Shown here in pieces: positions 1 to 6,460 of a stretch of 6,460 nt of DNA (position 1 is its first letter; every line of letters begins with the position of its first letter). The notes below the pieces were generated by a model. That model did no database searches and was not told the DNA's origin. It saw nothing but the letters and a program-made list of their open reading frames with translations. The stretch covers positions 1 through 6,460 of the forward strand of contig JAEZRH010000167.1 in NCBI GenBank assembly GCA_023412845.1, in the 5' to 3' direction. The position numbers and the translations under genes were made by a program. Origin of the DNA: Bacillota bacterium. GTDB taxonomy: Bacteria; Bacillota; Clostridia; Oscillospirales; Acutalibacteraceae.

Positions 1-731
1 CCCATCAGGAACCGGATGGCGACGATGGAGACAAGGAACGCCGTCAGCATGCCGGCGGCAAGCACGGCCGCTTCCACAGGAGTGTAATGGAAGCCGAACT
101 TCACCATTTTCAGCGCGCTGGCGCCGAACATGACCGGGATGGCGAGAAAGAACGAAAACTCCGACGCCACTTCCCTGCTGGTGCCGAGCATGATCGCCCC
201 CAGAATCGTCGCCCCGGACCGGGAGGTCCCGGGGATCAGTGAAAGGAGCTGGAACCCACCGACGGCGAGCGCATTGCGAAAGGAAAGATGAGAGAAATCG
301 CGCACGGCCGGGCGTCTTTTCCGGTTGTAGTTCTCAACCACGATGAACAGCACGCCGTAGACGATCAGCGTTATGGCCACGGTCACGTAATTGTAGAACA
401 GCGCGTTGATCTGGTCGTTGAACAGCAGTCCGACCACGCCGGCCGGAATGCAGGCCACGAAAACCTTGAGCCACAGGGAAACGGTTTCATGACGCGCGGA
501 CGGCGATTTTCTGCGGGAAAAAGGGTTCAGCTTATGGAAATAGAGCACCACCACGGCCAGGATCGCCCCGAACTGGATGACAACGAGAAACATCTCCCTG
601 AAAGAGTCGCTGAGTTTTTGCTGGACAAATTGTTCCACAAGGATCATGTGGCCCGTGCTGCTGATCGGCAGCCATTCGGTCAGCCCTTCCACGATGCCGA
701 GCAGGATGGCTTTCAGGATTTCCAAAATCAT
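1..731 (-). CDS. uppP: Undecaprenyl-diphosphatase (UppP/BacA family), 5' part, runs off the left edge
   Basis: Integral membrane phosphatase that converts undecaprenyl pyrophosphate to undecaprenyl phosphate, recycling the lipid carrier for peptidoglycan and other wall polymers; loss or excess alters bacitracin sensitivity in known members. The reverse strand reads open from ATG at 731-729 through 243 codons to the window edge. Known members have about 270 residues, so roughly 30 C-terminal residues are missing. The N-terminal family motif EGLTEWLPISSTGH lies at residues 15-28, with E15, E19, S25 and H28 matching the conserved acidic and catalytic positions. The second motif PGTSRSG is at residues 167-173 and supplies the essential arginine R171. 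Several hydrophobic membrane segments are evident between and after the motifs. The start is supported by GGGAG (743-739), seven bases upstream. It is transcribed divergently from the two-component operon and is probably a housekeeping gene unrelated to it. Family assignment is secure. Confidence 0.96.
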   Translation of the reverse strand, partial: MILEILKAILLGIVEGLTEWLPISSTGHMILVEQFVQQKLSDSFREMFLVVIQFGAILAVVVLYFHKLNPFSRRKSPSARHETVSLWLKVFVACIPAGVVGLLFNDQINALFYNYVTVAITLIVYGVLFIVVENYNRKRRPAVRDFSHLSFRNALAVGGFQLLSLIPGTSRSGATILGAIMLGTSREVASEFSFFLAIPVMFGASALKMVKFGFHYTPVEAAVLAAGMLTAFLVSIVAIRFLM

Positions 732-765
732 GGCGTTTCTCCCGTTCATTTTAATATCAATTGTT

Positions 766-794
766 ATTATAGGGAGCGGCCGGGTAAAAATCAA
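766..794 (-). promoter_or_regulatory. Sigma-A promoter for uppP
   Basis: Read on the minus strand: -35 TTGATT (794-789), a 17-base spacer, and a perfect -10 TATAAT (771-766). Transcription would begin near position 759 and leave a leader of about 28 bases before the uppP ATG, with the ribosome binding site inside it. Spacing and -10 match the housekeeping consensus; the -35 matches at four of six positions. Confidence 0.8.
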
Positions 795-844
795 GCCGCA
801 CGGCGCTTTTCTTCCAAGTTATATGAGCGGGCGCCAACGCAATT

Positions 845-893
845 TCAACAATTGATTTGAACTATTCAAAAAATTATTGTATGTTGACATCAA
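845..893. promoter_or_regulatory. Putative operator: cluster of TTGA/TCAA inverted repeats
   Basis: Three short dyads lie close together: TCAA-caa-TTGA (845-855), TTTGAA-cta-TTCAAA (856-870, perfect six-base arms) and TTGA-ca-TCAA (884-893). The last includes the -35 box of the response regulator promoter. The first two sit just upstream of that -35, where an activator would be expected, and all three lie in the gap between divergent promoters. Autoregulation by the AraC-type response regulator is a reasonable guess. However, AraC proteins often use direct repeats rather than dyads, and AT-rich DNA yields such dyads by chance. The repeats are directly visible; their function is inference. Confidence 0.35.
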
Positions 894-912
894 AAAACAG
901 CGATGCTAGAAT
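884..912 (+). promoter_or_regulatory. Strong sigma-A promoter for the response regulator operon
   Basis: A perfect -35 TTGACA (884-889) is followed by a 17-base spacer and -10 TAGAAT (907-912). TG at 904-905 adds an extended -10 element. Transcription should start near 919, leaving a leader of about 65 bases. This promoter shows that in-frame start codons upstream of it (for example at 857) cannot be the start of the response regulator on this transcript. Confidence 0.85.
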
Positions 913-985
913 GAAGGCACCATCATGCCGGTCCGTCAGTCCGTCCCAAATTCCATTCCCGCACCAACCTGATTGGAGGATGATT

Positions 986-2599
986 ATGATCAAAGTAATG
1001 ATCGCAGACGATGAAGAGAATGTCTGCCGCCTGATACAGAACCTCGTCGACTGGGATTCCTTTGACATGGAGATCGCCGAGGTGGTCCGCAACGGGATCG
1101 AGGCGCTCGAAAAGATCCCCGCCGTACAGCCGGACCTGCTGATCACGGATATCCGCATGCCGGGCTGCGACGGGCTCGAGCTGATCCAGAAAGCGCAGAA
1201 TCTCCGGCCGAAGCTGGATTTCATCATCATCAGCGGCTACCGGCATTTCGAATATGCACAGAACGCCATCAAGTACGGCGTGGCGGACTATCTGCTGAAG
1301 CCGATCAAAAAAGACGAGCTTACGGCGGCCCTGCAGAAGATGCGCGCCAAGCACCTTGAGCGCGCCGACCGCCTCGGCGAGGAAGAGCGGCTGCGCGCCA
1401 GGCTGAAAAACGATATCGACAGGCTGCACGGCAGCTTTTTTACGGAATGCCTCCTGGGCGGCGGGAACGCGTCCGGTAAAGAGCTGACCCTCGACTTTGT
1501 AAACGGCACCTACCACTACGCATTTCAGCCGGGGCTTTTCGCCGCGCTTGAGGTAAAGGTGGACTGCGGGTACGAGGAGCAGTACGACGGCGCCATCCCG
1601 ATCCTGGGTGAAAAAGCAGAGCAGCTCCTTGAGCTTTCGCTGAAAAAAAGCTGTTACGATTCCGGCATCTTCCGGAACGACAATACGATCGACTGCATCC
1701 TGAATTTCAGCCCGGAGGCCCGGAAAAGCATACATAAACTGGTCCGCGCGGTCATGGACGAACTTCTGGTGCAAAAGACCATGTTTTCGCAGATGGAGTT
1801 CACCATAGGGGAGGGCATGACCGTCGGGGACATCGGGCACCTGCGCGAGTCGCTGCAGACCGCGGAATTCGCCGCGGGCCAGAGGCTCGTGGCCGGGACC
1901 GGCTCGGTCATCGCCTGCGACAGGCCGCCCGAGCCGAAAACCGGGGCCGGGCTTGTGTCCGAGATCACCCGCAGGCTTTCGGCCGCGCTGGAGCTCCTGG
2001 ACGAAGAGGCCGTTTCCGGCTGCATCTCCTGGCTGAGAGACACGGCCGCGGACAGGGAACTGCCCGGCGCCGAACTTCTTGCCGCCGCCCGGCAGTTCTG
2101 CGGCCTGTATGTGCTGGAGCTGCAGAAGCTGGGTATCGCTCCCCCCGGCGGAGAAGACCTGCCCGAGAAATTCCGCATCCACGCGGGCCGCTGCGGGAGC
2201 GCGGACCTCCTGTTCCAATACCTCGGCAAGCTTGTCGGCGAATCGCTCCGCGCCGTCAGGGAGGAGAAGCGGCAGCGGGATTCGAAGCCCATCCGCCTTG
2301 CAAAACAGTACATACAGGAGCATTACATGCAGCCGGTCAGCCTCGACGACGTCAGCAGCTACGTCGGGTTCAGCGCGGCGTATTTCAGCACGCTGTTCAA
2401 GCGCGAAAGCGGAGAGAATTTTCTCGACTACCTGACGGAGATCCGCATGGGAAGGGCGAAGGATCTTCTGAAAGAAACCAATCTCAGCGTCGCGGCCATC
2501 TGCGAGCAGGTCGGGTACAGCGACCTGAAACATTTTACCAGGAGCTTCCGGAATTCCACGGGACTCAAACCAAACGAGTACCGCAAAATCTATTCGTAA
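986..2599 (+). CDS. YesN-type response regulator: receiver domain plus AraC-family HTH
   Basis: Cytoplasmic DNA-binding response regulator of 537 residues, presumably phosphorylated by the kinase encoded next. The receiver domain (residues 1-120) carries the acidic pair D8/D9, phospho-acceptor D55 in TDIRMPG, S83 and K105 in the K-P motif, so all switch residues are present. A charged, probably coiled-coil stretch follows (about 111-148). The middle (about 183-315) is divergent; its end (FTIGEG at 272-277, then a typical 'L-R-x-S-x-x-x-A' pattern) resembles the degenerate GGDEF-like domain found in many YesN/CdaR-type regulators, with no GGDEF signature. Residues 436-537 form two helix-turn-helix units of the AraC/XylS class, ending with the usual G-Y-x-D ... 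F-x-R-x-F-R ... G-x-x-P-x-x-Y-R pattern. The start at 986 was chosen because GGAGG (975-979) lies six bases upstream; the ATG at 980 would touch it. Such regulators typically control carbohydrate uptake genes. The target here is unknown; the downstream transporter and its own operon are candidates. Confidence 0.93.
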   Translation: MIKVMIADDEENVCRLIQNLVDWDSFDMEIAEVVRNGIEALEKIPAVQPDLLITDIRMPGCDGLELIQKAQNLRPKLDFIIISGYRHFEYAQNAIKYGVADYLLKPIKKDELTAALQKMRAKHLERADRLGEEERLRARLKNDIDRLHGSFFTECLLGGGNASGKELTLDFVNGTYHYAFQPGLFAALEVKVDCGYEEQYDGAIPILGEKAEQLLELSLKKSCYDSGIFRNDNTIDCILNFSPEARKSIHKLVRAVMDELLVQKTMFSQMEFTIGEGMTVGDIGHLRESLQTAEFAAGQRLVAGTGSVIACDRPPEPKTGAGLVSEITRRLSAALELLDEEAVSGCISWLRDTAADRELPGAELLAAARQFCGLYVLELQKLGIAPPGGEDLPEKFRIHAGRCGSADLLFQYLGKLVGESLRAVREEKRQRDSKPIRLAKQYIQEHYMQPVSLDDVSSYVGFSAAYFSTLFKRESGENFLDYLTEIRMGRAKDLLKETNLSVAAICEQVGYSDLKHFTRSFRNSTGLKPNEYRKIYS

Positions 2600-2614
2600 A
2601 GGCGGCGGACTGCG

Positions 2615-3649
2615 ATGCGGGAACGGTTACGGCGTTACCTCACAAGCCGCGTGATGCTTCTGGCCTCGCTTCTCGCGGCATGCTTTCTCACGGCGCTCGG
2701 CGTCATCATTTTCGCCGCCGTGGGCAATCGGGCGCTTCTGCCGGCGGCGGGCGCGGAGACTGCGGCCGCCGGGCTGATCGCCTTGGCCTTTTACCGCTGG
2801 GTGTGGAAGCCTTACCGCGAGTGCGCCAAGGTGCTGCGCCTGTTCGCTTCGGGTTACACCATCAACGGGCTGTTCGGCCAGAAGGTGACGCTCAGCCCGG
2901 AGGTCGAGGCGGTCGCAAAAAAAGTCGAGGAGATCATGAAGACGGACGAGCTGATCAGCGCCTCGAAAAAGCAGGCGCAGTATCTCGCCCTGCAGAATCA
3001 GATCAACCCGCACTTTCTTTACAACACGCTCGAAGGCATCCGCGGCGAAACGCTCAGCGCCGGCCTTGAGAACGTGGCGAAAATGACGGAGGCGCTCGCC
3101 ACGTTCTTCCAGTACACCATCTCGAAGGTCGAAAATCTGGTGCAGGTGGAGGACGAGCTGACGAACGTCAACAACTATTACATCATCCAGCGCTACCGCT
3201 TCGGCGACCGGCTGAGCCTTTGCGTGGAATACGACGAAAAGGAAGGGCCGGAGCTGATGTCCTGCCGGATGCCGAAGCTGATCCTGCAGCCGATCGTGGA
3301 AAACGCGATCTACCACGGCATCGAGCGGAAAATCGGCCACGGGAAGATCCGCATCCGCATCGAATCGACCCCCCAGCGGCTGATCATCACCATATCGGAC
3401 AACGGCGTGGGTATGACGGAAGAGCGCCTGTCGGAGATCAACGCAAAGCTGCGCGGCATGTCGTTCGACTACGTCGCGCCGGCCGCGCAGACGACCGGGG
3501 GCATCGCCGTCGTGAACGTCAACAGCCGCATCAAGCTGCTGTTCGGCGAAGAGTATGGCGTGTGCATGTACAGCACGCTGAACGTAGGCACGGACGTGGA
3601 GATCACGCTCCCGATCCTGCACAGCCCGGACGGAGGGGCGCACCTATGA
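2615..3649 (+). CDS. LytS/YesM-type sensor histidine kinase lacking an extracytoplasmic sensor domain
   Basis: Membrane histidine kinase of 344 residues, the likely partner of the preceding response regulator. A basic N-terminus leads into two membrane segments (about 13-36 and 44-62) with only a few residues between them. A linker (about 65-120) precedes the His_kinase domain with QNQINPHFLYN at 127-137 and phospho-acceptor H133. The ATP-binding domain shows the N box LQPIVENAIYHG (224-235, N230), the G1 box SDNGVGM (261-267, D262) and a G2-like glycine segment around 295-305, so kinase activity is expected. Typical YesM proteins are near 600 residues with a large external Cache-type domain and HAMP; both are absent here, so direct ligand binding outside the cell is unlikely. 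The gene starts 15 bases after the regulator's stop with only a weak purine-rich site (AAAGG 2598-2602), suggesting translational coupling. It overlaps the next gene by four bases (ATGA). Confidence 0.92.
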   Translation: MRERLRRYLTSRVMLLASLLAACFLTALGVIIFAAVGNRALLPAAGAETAAAGLIALAFYRWVWKPYRECAKVLRLFASGYTINGLFGQKVTLSPEVEAVAKKVEEIMKTDELISASKKQAQYLALQNQINPHFLYNTLEGIRGETLSAGLENVAKMTEALATFFQYTISKVENLVQVEDELTNVNNYYIIQRYRFGDRLSLCVEYDEKEGPELMSCRMPKLILQPIVENAIYHGIERKIGHGKIRIRIESTPQRLIITISDNGVGMTEERLSEINAKLRGMSFDYVAPAAQTTGGIAVVNVNSRIKLLFGEEYGVCMYSTLNVGTDVEITLPILHSPDGGAHL

Positions 3650-5121
3650 GACGCGAGATTCTCCGCATGGAACGCGTCACCACCATACAGGACGAAGTGA
3701 CACAGCTCGACAATTTCAGCCTGCATATCTTTCAGGGGGAGATCATGGGCCTCGTCTGCATCAACCCAAACGGCGAGGAATCCCTCATCGGCCTCATCGA
3801 GCAGAACCGGCCGATCCACTACGGCCGCGTGTATTTCTGCGACACACTCGTCAACACCTACCAGCACGGCACCATGACGATGAACAGGGCCGCGGTAATC
3901 GACCGCAGATGTCTGCTTGTAGACGACCTTACGGTCGCCGACAACGTGTTCGTGCTGCGCAGGGGGTTCCGGAAATTTCTCATCAGTCCCCGCGTGCTGA
4001 ACGACCAGCTCCGCCGCTTCACGGAACCTCTCGGCATCAAGCTGGACGGCAGCCGGCTGGTGAAGGACCTCACGGTTTACGAAAGATATCTTGTGGAGCT
4101 TCTGCGCGCGGTCGTCATGGGCGCAAAGCTCATCGTCATCCGCGACGTCAGCAACTCCGTCAGCACGGAAAACCTTTCCCACTTTTTCGCGCTCCTGCGC
4201 CACTACGCCGCGGAAGGGCTGACCTTCCTCTACATCTGCAACCACCATGAGGAGGCGTTCAAGATCTGCGACCGCATCGCCATGATGCGCGACGGCGGGA
4301 TCCTGAAGGTCCTCGAACGGGAGGATTTCAAGGACGAGAACGTCGCGCCCTACTACCGGGACATGTTCACGGATTTCGGCCGGGAGCAGATCGTCCGCCG
4401 CGGCGGCAGGGAAATCCTTTCGTTCCGGGACGTATGCACCGCGAACCTCCGCCGCCTTACCTTTTCCGTTCTGGAGGGGGAATGCACCACCCTGCTTGAC
4501 CTGGACAACACGGTCCTCCCCGACATTCTCGGCCTGATGGACGGTTCTCTCCGCCCGGACAGCGGCGCCGTCTATCTGGACGGGAACGAGTACACGTTCC
4601 GCTCCGCACGGCACGCCGTCGCCCACGGCGTCGCGTTTATCGCCGAAAACCCTGCCCAGAGCATGCTGTTCCGCGAGCTGAGCGTGGCTGACAATCTCTG
4701 CTTCCTCGCGGCGGAAAAGAACAATCCCATGCACCTGAACAACAGGGTCAGGCGCGGAATCCTGAACGAGTTCCGCCCGGTCCTTGGGGAGGACGCGGAC
4801 GAGACGAACCCCATGCGCCTGAAGCTTTCGTCGCTCTATAACCTCATCTACACGCGCATCGGACTCGGCAACCCCAAAATCGTTTTCTGCGTGCAGCCTT
4901 TCGCCGACGCCGACCTCTTCCTGCGCAGGGAGATCATCTCGCTCATCAACCGCCTGAAAGAAAAAGACATCACCGTCGTGATCCTCGCGGTGAACTTTTC
5001 CGATACGCTCGTGGTGACGGACCGCCTGATCACCTTCCGGAACGGCACCTTCCGGCGCGAATACCGGAGCCAGGAGTTCGGCCAGTTCCAGACGGAGGGA
5101 ATCACGCCGCAGAGCATATGA
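3646..5121 (+). CDS. Catalytically degenerate double-cassette ABC ATPase homologue (RbsA/MglA-like pseudo-ATPase)
   Basis: Soluble protein of 491 residues, near the usual 500 of sugar ABC ATPases, with two cassette-like halves (about 5-245 and 255-475). Aligned by eye to the intact ATPase at 5332, half one has CINPNGEESL (38-47) in place of GENGAGKSTL, so the Walker A lysine becomes E44. The Q-loop glutamine becomes R87, the signature becomes TVYER (143-147), the Walker B Asp-Glu pair becomes R166-D167, and the H-loop histidine becomes N199. In half two the P-loop glycines become D285, N288 and V290, the signature region reads LSSLYN (394-399), and Walker B Asp-Glu becomes V416-Q417. ATP hydrolysis is therefore very unlikely, yet the frame is intact and length and core strands are kept, including LTVADN (95-100) and LSVADN (345-350). 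The start at 3646 overlaps the kinase stop (ATGA), with GGAGG at 3632-3636 nine bases upstream. Operon position suggests a role in signalling with the kinase, perhaps as a transporter-docking adaptor. That role is inference; I know of no characterised function for such a protein. Confidence 0.88.
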   Translation: MRREILRMERVTTIQDEVTQLDNFSLHIFQGEIMGLVCINPNGEESLIGLIEQNRPIHYGRVYFCDTLVNTYQHGTMTMNRAAVIDRRCLLVDDLTVADNVFVLRRGFRKFLISPRVLNDQLRRFTEPLGIKLDGSRLVKDLTVYERYLVELLRAVVMGAKLIVIRDVSNSVSTENLSHFFALLRHYAAEGLTFLYICNHHEEAFKICDRIAMMRDGGILKVLEREDFKDENVAPYYRDMFTDFGREQIVRRGGREILSFRDVCTANLRRLTFSVLEGECTTLLDLDNTVLPDILGLMDGSLRPDSGAVYLDGNEYTFRSARHAVAHGVAFIAENPAQSMLFRELSVADNLCFLAAEKNNPMHLNNRVRRGILNEFRPVLGEDADETNPMRLKLSSLYNLIYTRIGLGNPKIVFCVQPFADADLFLRREIISLINRLKEKDITVVILAVNFSDTLVVTDRLITFRNGTFRREYRSQEFGQFQTEGITPQSI

Positions 5122-5127
5122 CCAACG

Positions 5128-5159
5128 CCGACGCGAGAACGTTCCGCGCCGGTTTTTTT
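5128..5159 (+). terminator. Rho-independent terminator of the three-gene operon
   Basis: Seven bases after the stop codon, a GC-rich hairpin forms: CCG (5128-5130) pairs with CGG (5150-5152), CGCG (5132-5135) with CGCG (5145-5148), and GA (5137-5138) with TC (5143-5144) around an ACGT loop. There is one A-C mismatch and one bulged A. Seven T residues follow (5153-5159). This separates the operon from the downstream transporter gene, although readthrough is possible given the stem imperfections. Confidence 0.82.
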
Positions 5160-5279
5160 ATGTTACGGATCGGTTTTATGGAGGTTAAATGGAATATTGC
5201 ATGAAAACAGTTGTCATTCAAAATCAGATTTATTGATAAAGTCCAAAAGAAAGACCCCATAAATCGAAAGGCACTCCCC

Positions 5280-5308
5280 TTACCTCTTCCGGCCGCCTAT
5301 GATATACT
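5280..5308 (+). promoter_or_regulatory. Probable extended -10 promoter for the sugar ABC ATPase gene
   Basis: A good -10 TATACT (5303-5308) has TG one base upstream (5300-5301), making an extended -10 element. Seventeen bases further upstream the -35 position holds only TTACCT (5280-5285), three of six consensus matches. A strong -10 with a poor -35 is typical of promoters needing an activator, which would suit control by the AraC-type regulator encoded upstream; that link is inference. Transcription would begin near 5315, with the ribosome binding site almost at the transcript's 5' end. Confidence 0.6.
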
Positions 5309-5331
5309 ATGGCCACAGAGAGGAAGGACGG

Positions 5332-6460
5332 ATGCGGTACATGGAAGATTATATTGTGGAAATGGAGCATATCACCAAAAGTTTTGCAGGGGTCAAAGCA
5401 CTGGACGACGTTTCCTTTCACCTGAAACAGGGCGAAGTCCTTGCTCTGCTGGGTGAAAACGGAGCGGGAAAATCCACTCTCATGAAAATCCTCAGCGGCG
5501 TTTACACGAAGGACGAAGGGGCCATCCGCGTATTCGGGAAAACCGTGGACGGCATGGATCCGCAGAAAGCTCAGGAGATGGGCATCGCCATCATCCACCA
5601 GGAGCTGAACCTGTGCAGGCACCTGACGGTTGCCGAAAATATCTTTCTGGGGCATGAAAAAGTCAGGTCCGGCGTGTTGGACAACCGGGCCATGAACGCG
5701 GAGGCAAAAAAGCTGCTCGACCGCCTGAACATCGACATCGACCCGGGCGTTCCGGTGGGCAGCCTGCAGGTTTCGAAGCAGCAGATGGTGGAAATCGCGA
5801 AAGCCCTCTCTTTCGACGCCAAAATTCTGATCATGGACGAGCCCACGTCGGCCCTCACGACGAACGAGATCGACGACCTGTTCCGTATCATCCGCAAGCT
5901 GAAGGAAGAGCACTGCGGCATCGTCTACATATCACACCGGCTGGAAGAGCTGCAGAACATCGTGGACCGCGTCGTCATCATGCGCGACGGGAAATACATC
6001 ACCTCGATGAGCTTCGCGGACACGACCCTTCCGCAGATCATCTCCTACATGGTCGGCCGCGAGATCAAGGAAGAGTTCCCGCGCGTGGCCTGCAGCCGGG
6101 GGGAAAAGGTTTTTGAGGTCCGCAATCTGAATGCGGGCAAAATGGTCCGCGACGTAAGCTTCGACCTTTACGAGGGCGAGATCGTCGGCATTGCCGGGCT
6201 GATGGGCGCCGGACGGACGGAAACGACCCGCGCCATCTTCGGGGCCGACCCGAAGGAGGGCGGGCAGATCTTCATAGACGGGAAAGAAGTCGCCATCGGC
6301 CAGCCGCTCGACGCCATCCGGGCGGGCATCATGCTGGTTCCGGAAGACCGGCGGAAAGATGGGCTCTGTGTTAAACTGAGCATTCAGAACAACATAGCTT
6401 TGCCGAACCTTGACCAGATCTGCCACCGGTTCGGGGTGATCGACCGCAAAAAAGAGAAGG
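5332..6460 (+). CDS. Sugar ABC transporter ATP-binding protein (RbsA/MglA/XylG type), 3' end beyond window
   Basis: Cytoplasmic double-cassette ATPase that would power a periplasmic-binding-protein-dependent importer for a monosaccharide or related ligand. 376 codons are present; the family has about 500, so roughly the last quarter is missing. Half one is complete: Walker A GENGAGKST (41-49, K47), Q-loop Q90, signature region LQVSKQQ (145-151, the variant usual for the first half of this family), Walker B ILIMDE (165-170, D169/E170) and H-loop H202. Half two begins near residue 258 with the family's variant P-loop AGLMGAGRTE (288-297, R in place of K) and VPEDRRKDG (336-344), both characteristic of RbsA/MglA/XylG proteins. 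The substrate cannot be told from the ATPase. The start at 5332 has AGAGG/AGGAAGG (5319-5327) upstream; ATGs at 5341 and 5362 are in-frame alternatives with poorer spacing. Permease and binding-protein genes are expected to the right of the window. Confidence 0.95.
   Translation, partial: MRYMEDYIVEMEHITKSFAGVKALDDVSFHLKQGEVLALLGENGAGKSTLMKILSGVYTKDEGAIRVFGKTVDGMDPQKAQEMGIAIIHQELNLCRHLTVAENIFLGHEKVRSGVLDNRAMNAEAKKLLDRLNIDIDPGVPVGSLQVSKQQMVEIAKALSFDAKILIMDEPTSALTTNEIDDLFRIIRKLKEEHCGIVYISHRLEELQNIVDRVVIMRDGKYITSMSFADTTLPQIISYMVGREIKEEFPRVACSRGEKVFEVRNLNAGKMVRDVSFDLYEGEIVGIAGLMGAGRTETTRAIFGADPKEGGQIFIDGKEVAIGQPLDAIRAGIMLVPEDRRKDGLCVKLSIQNNIALPNLDQICHRFGVIDRKKEK

Noticed and set aside
931..945. 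Tandem GTCCGTC repeats (931-937 and 939-945) in the operon leader
   Set aside because: Only two seven-base copies; too short to support a functional claim. No riboswitch or attenuator-like structure was seen in the leader.
857..985. In-frame upstream extension of the response regulator starting at ATG 857
   Set aside because: It would include the strong promoter at 884-912 and adds 43 residues with no receiver homology. The GGAGG at 975-979 is ideally placed for the ATG at 986.
923..2533. Long open frame on the minus strand opposite the response regulator
   Set aside because: It mirrors a well-supported GC-rich gene, has no recognisable domain, and its composition is typical of an antisense shadow.
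3220..3645. Long N-terminal extension of the pseudo-ATPase into the kinase gene
   Set aside because: The frame stays open by chance. The extension is rich in R, D, H and A without domain character, it lies inside the kinase gene, and the ATG at 3646 has a good ribosome binding site.
3646..5121. Calling the degenerate ATPase a decaying pseudogene
   Set aside because: There is no stop or frameshift over 491 codons, the length is normal for the family, the ribosome binding site and coupling are good, and a terminator follows. Only catalytic positions are lost.

Overview
The window looks like a GC-rich Firmicute, most likely a clostridium (inference). The signs are strong GGAGG-type ribosome binding sites, a YesM/YesN-type two-component pair, a BacA/UppP-type phosphatase and a monosaccharide ABC transporter ATPase. 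No rRNA, tRNA, CRISPR array or mobile element is visible, and I cannot name the genus.

Layout. Positions 1-731, minus strand: 5' part of uppP (undecaprenyl-diphosphatase), leaving the window at its left edge. Positions 732-985: divergent control region with a strong promoter on each strand and a cluster of TTGA/TCAA inverted repeats between and over them. Positions 986-5121, plus strand: a tight three-gene operon made of a receiver/AraC response regulator (YesN type), a short LytS/YesM-type histidine kinase with no extracytoplasmic sensor domain, and a 491-residue protein. That third protein has the fold layout of a double-cassette sugar ABC ATPase (RbsA/MglA type), but essentially every catalytic motif is replaced. 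A rho-independent terminator follows at 5128-5159. Positions 5160-5331: AT-rich control region. Positions 5332-6460: an intact-looking RbsA/MglA/XylG-type double ATPase, cut by the right edge, with its own probable promoter.

How it may work together. The response regulator and kinase should be active, since all phosphotransfer residues are present. The kinase has almost nothing outside the membrane with which to bind a ligand. Its operon partner is a catalytically dead relative of the ATPase encoded just downstream. The simplest hypothesis is that the dead ATPase acts as an adaptor, coupling the occupancy or activity of a sugar ABC transporter to the kinase, and that the response regulator then controls the transporter genes. 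This is inference. The motif losses, gene order and signals are read directly from the sequence.
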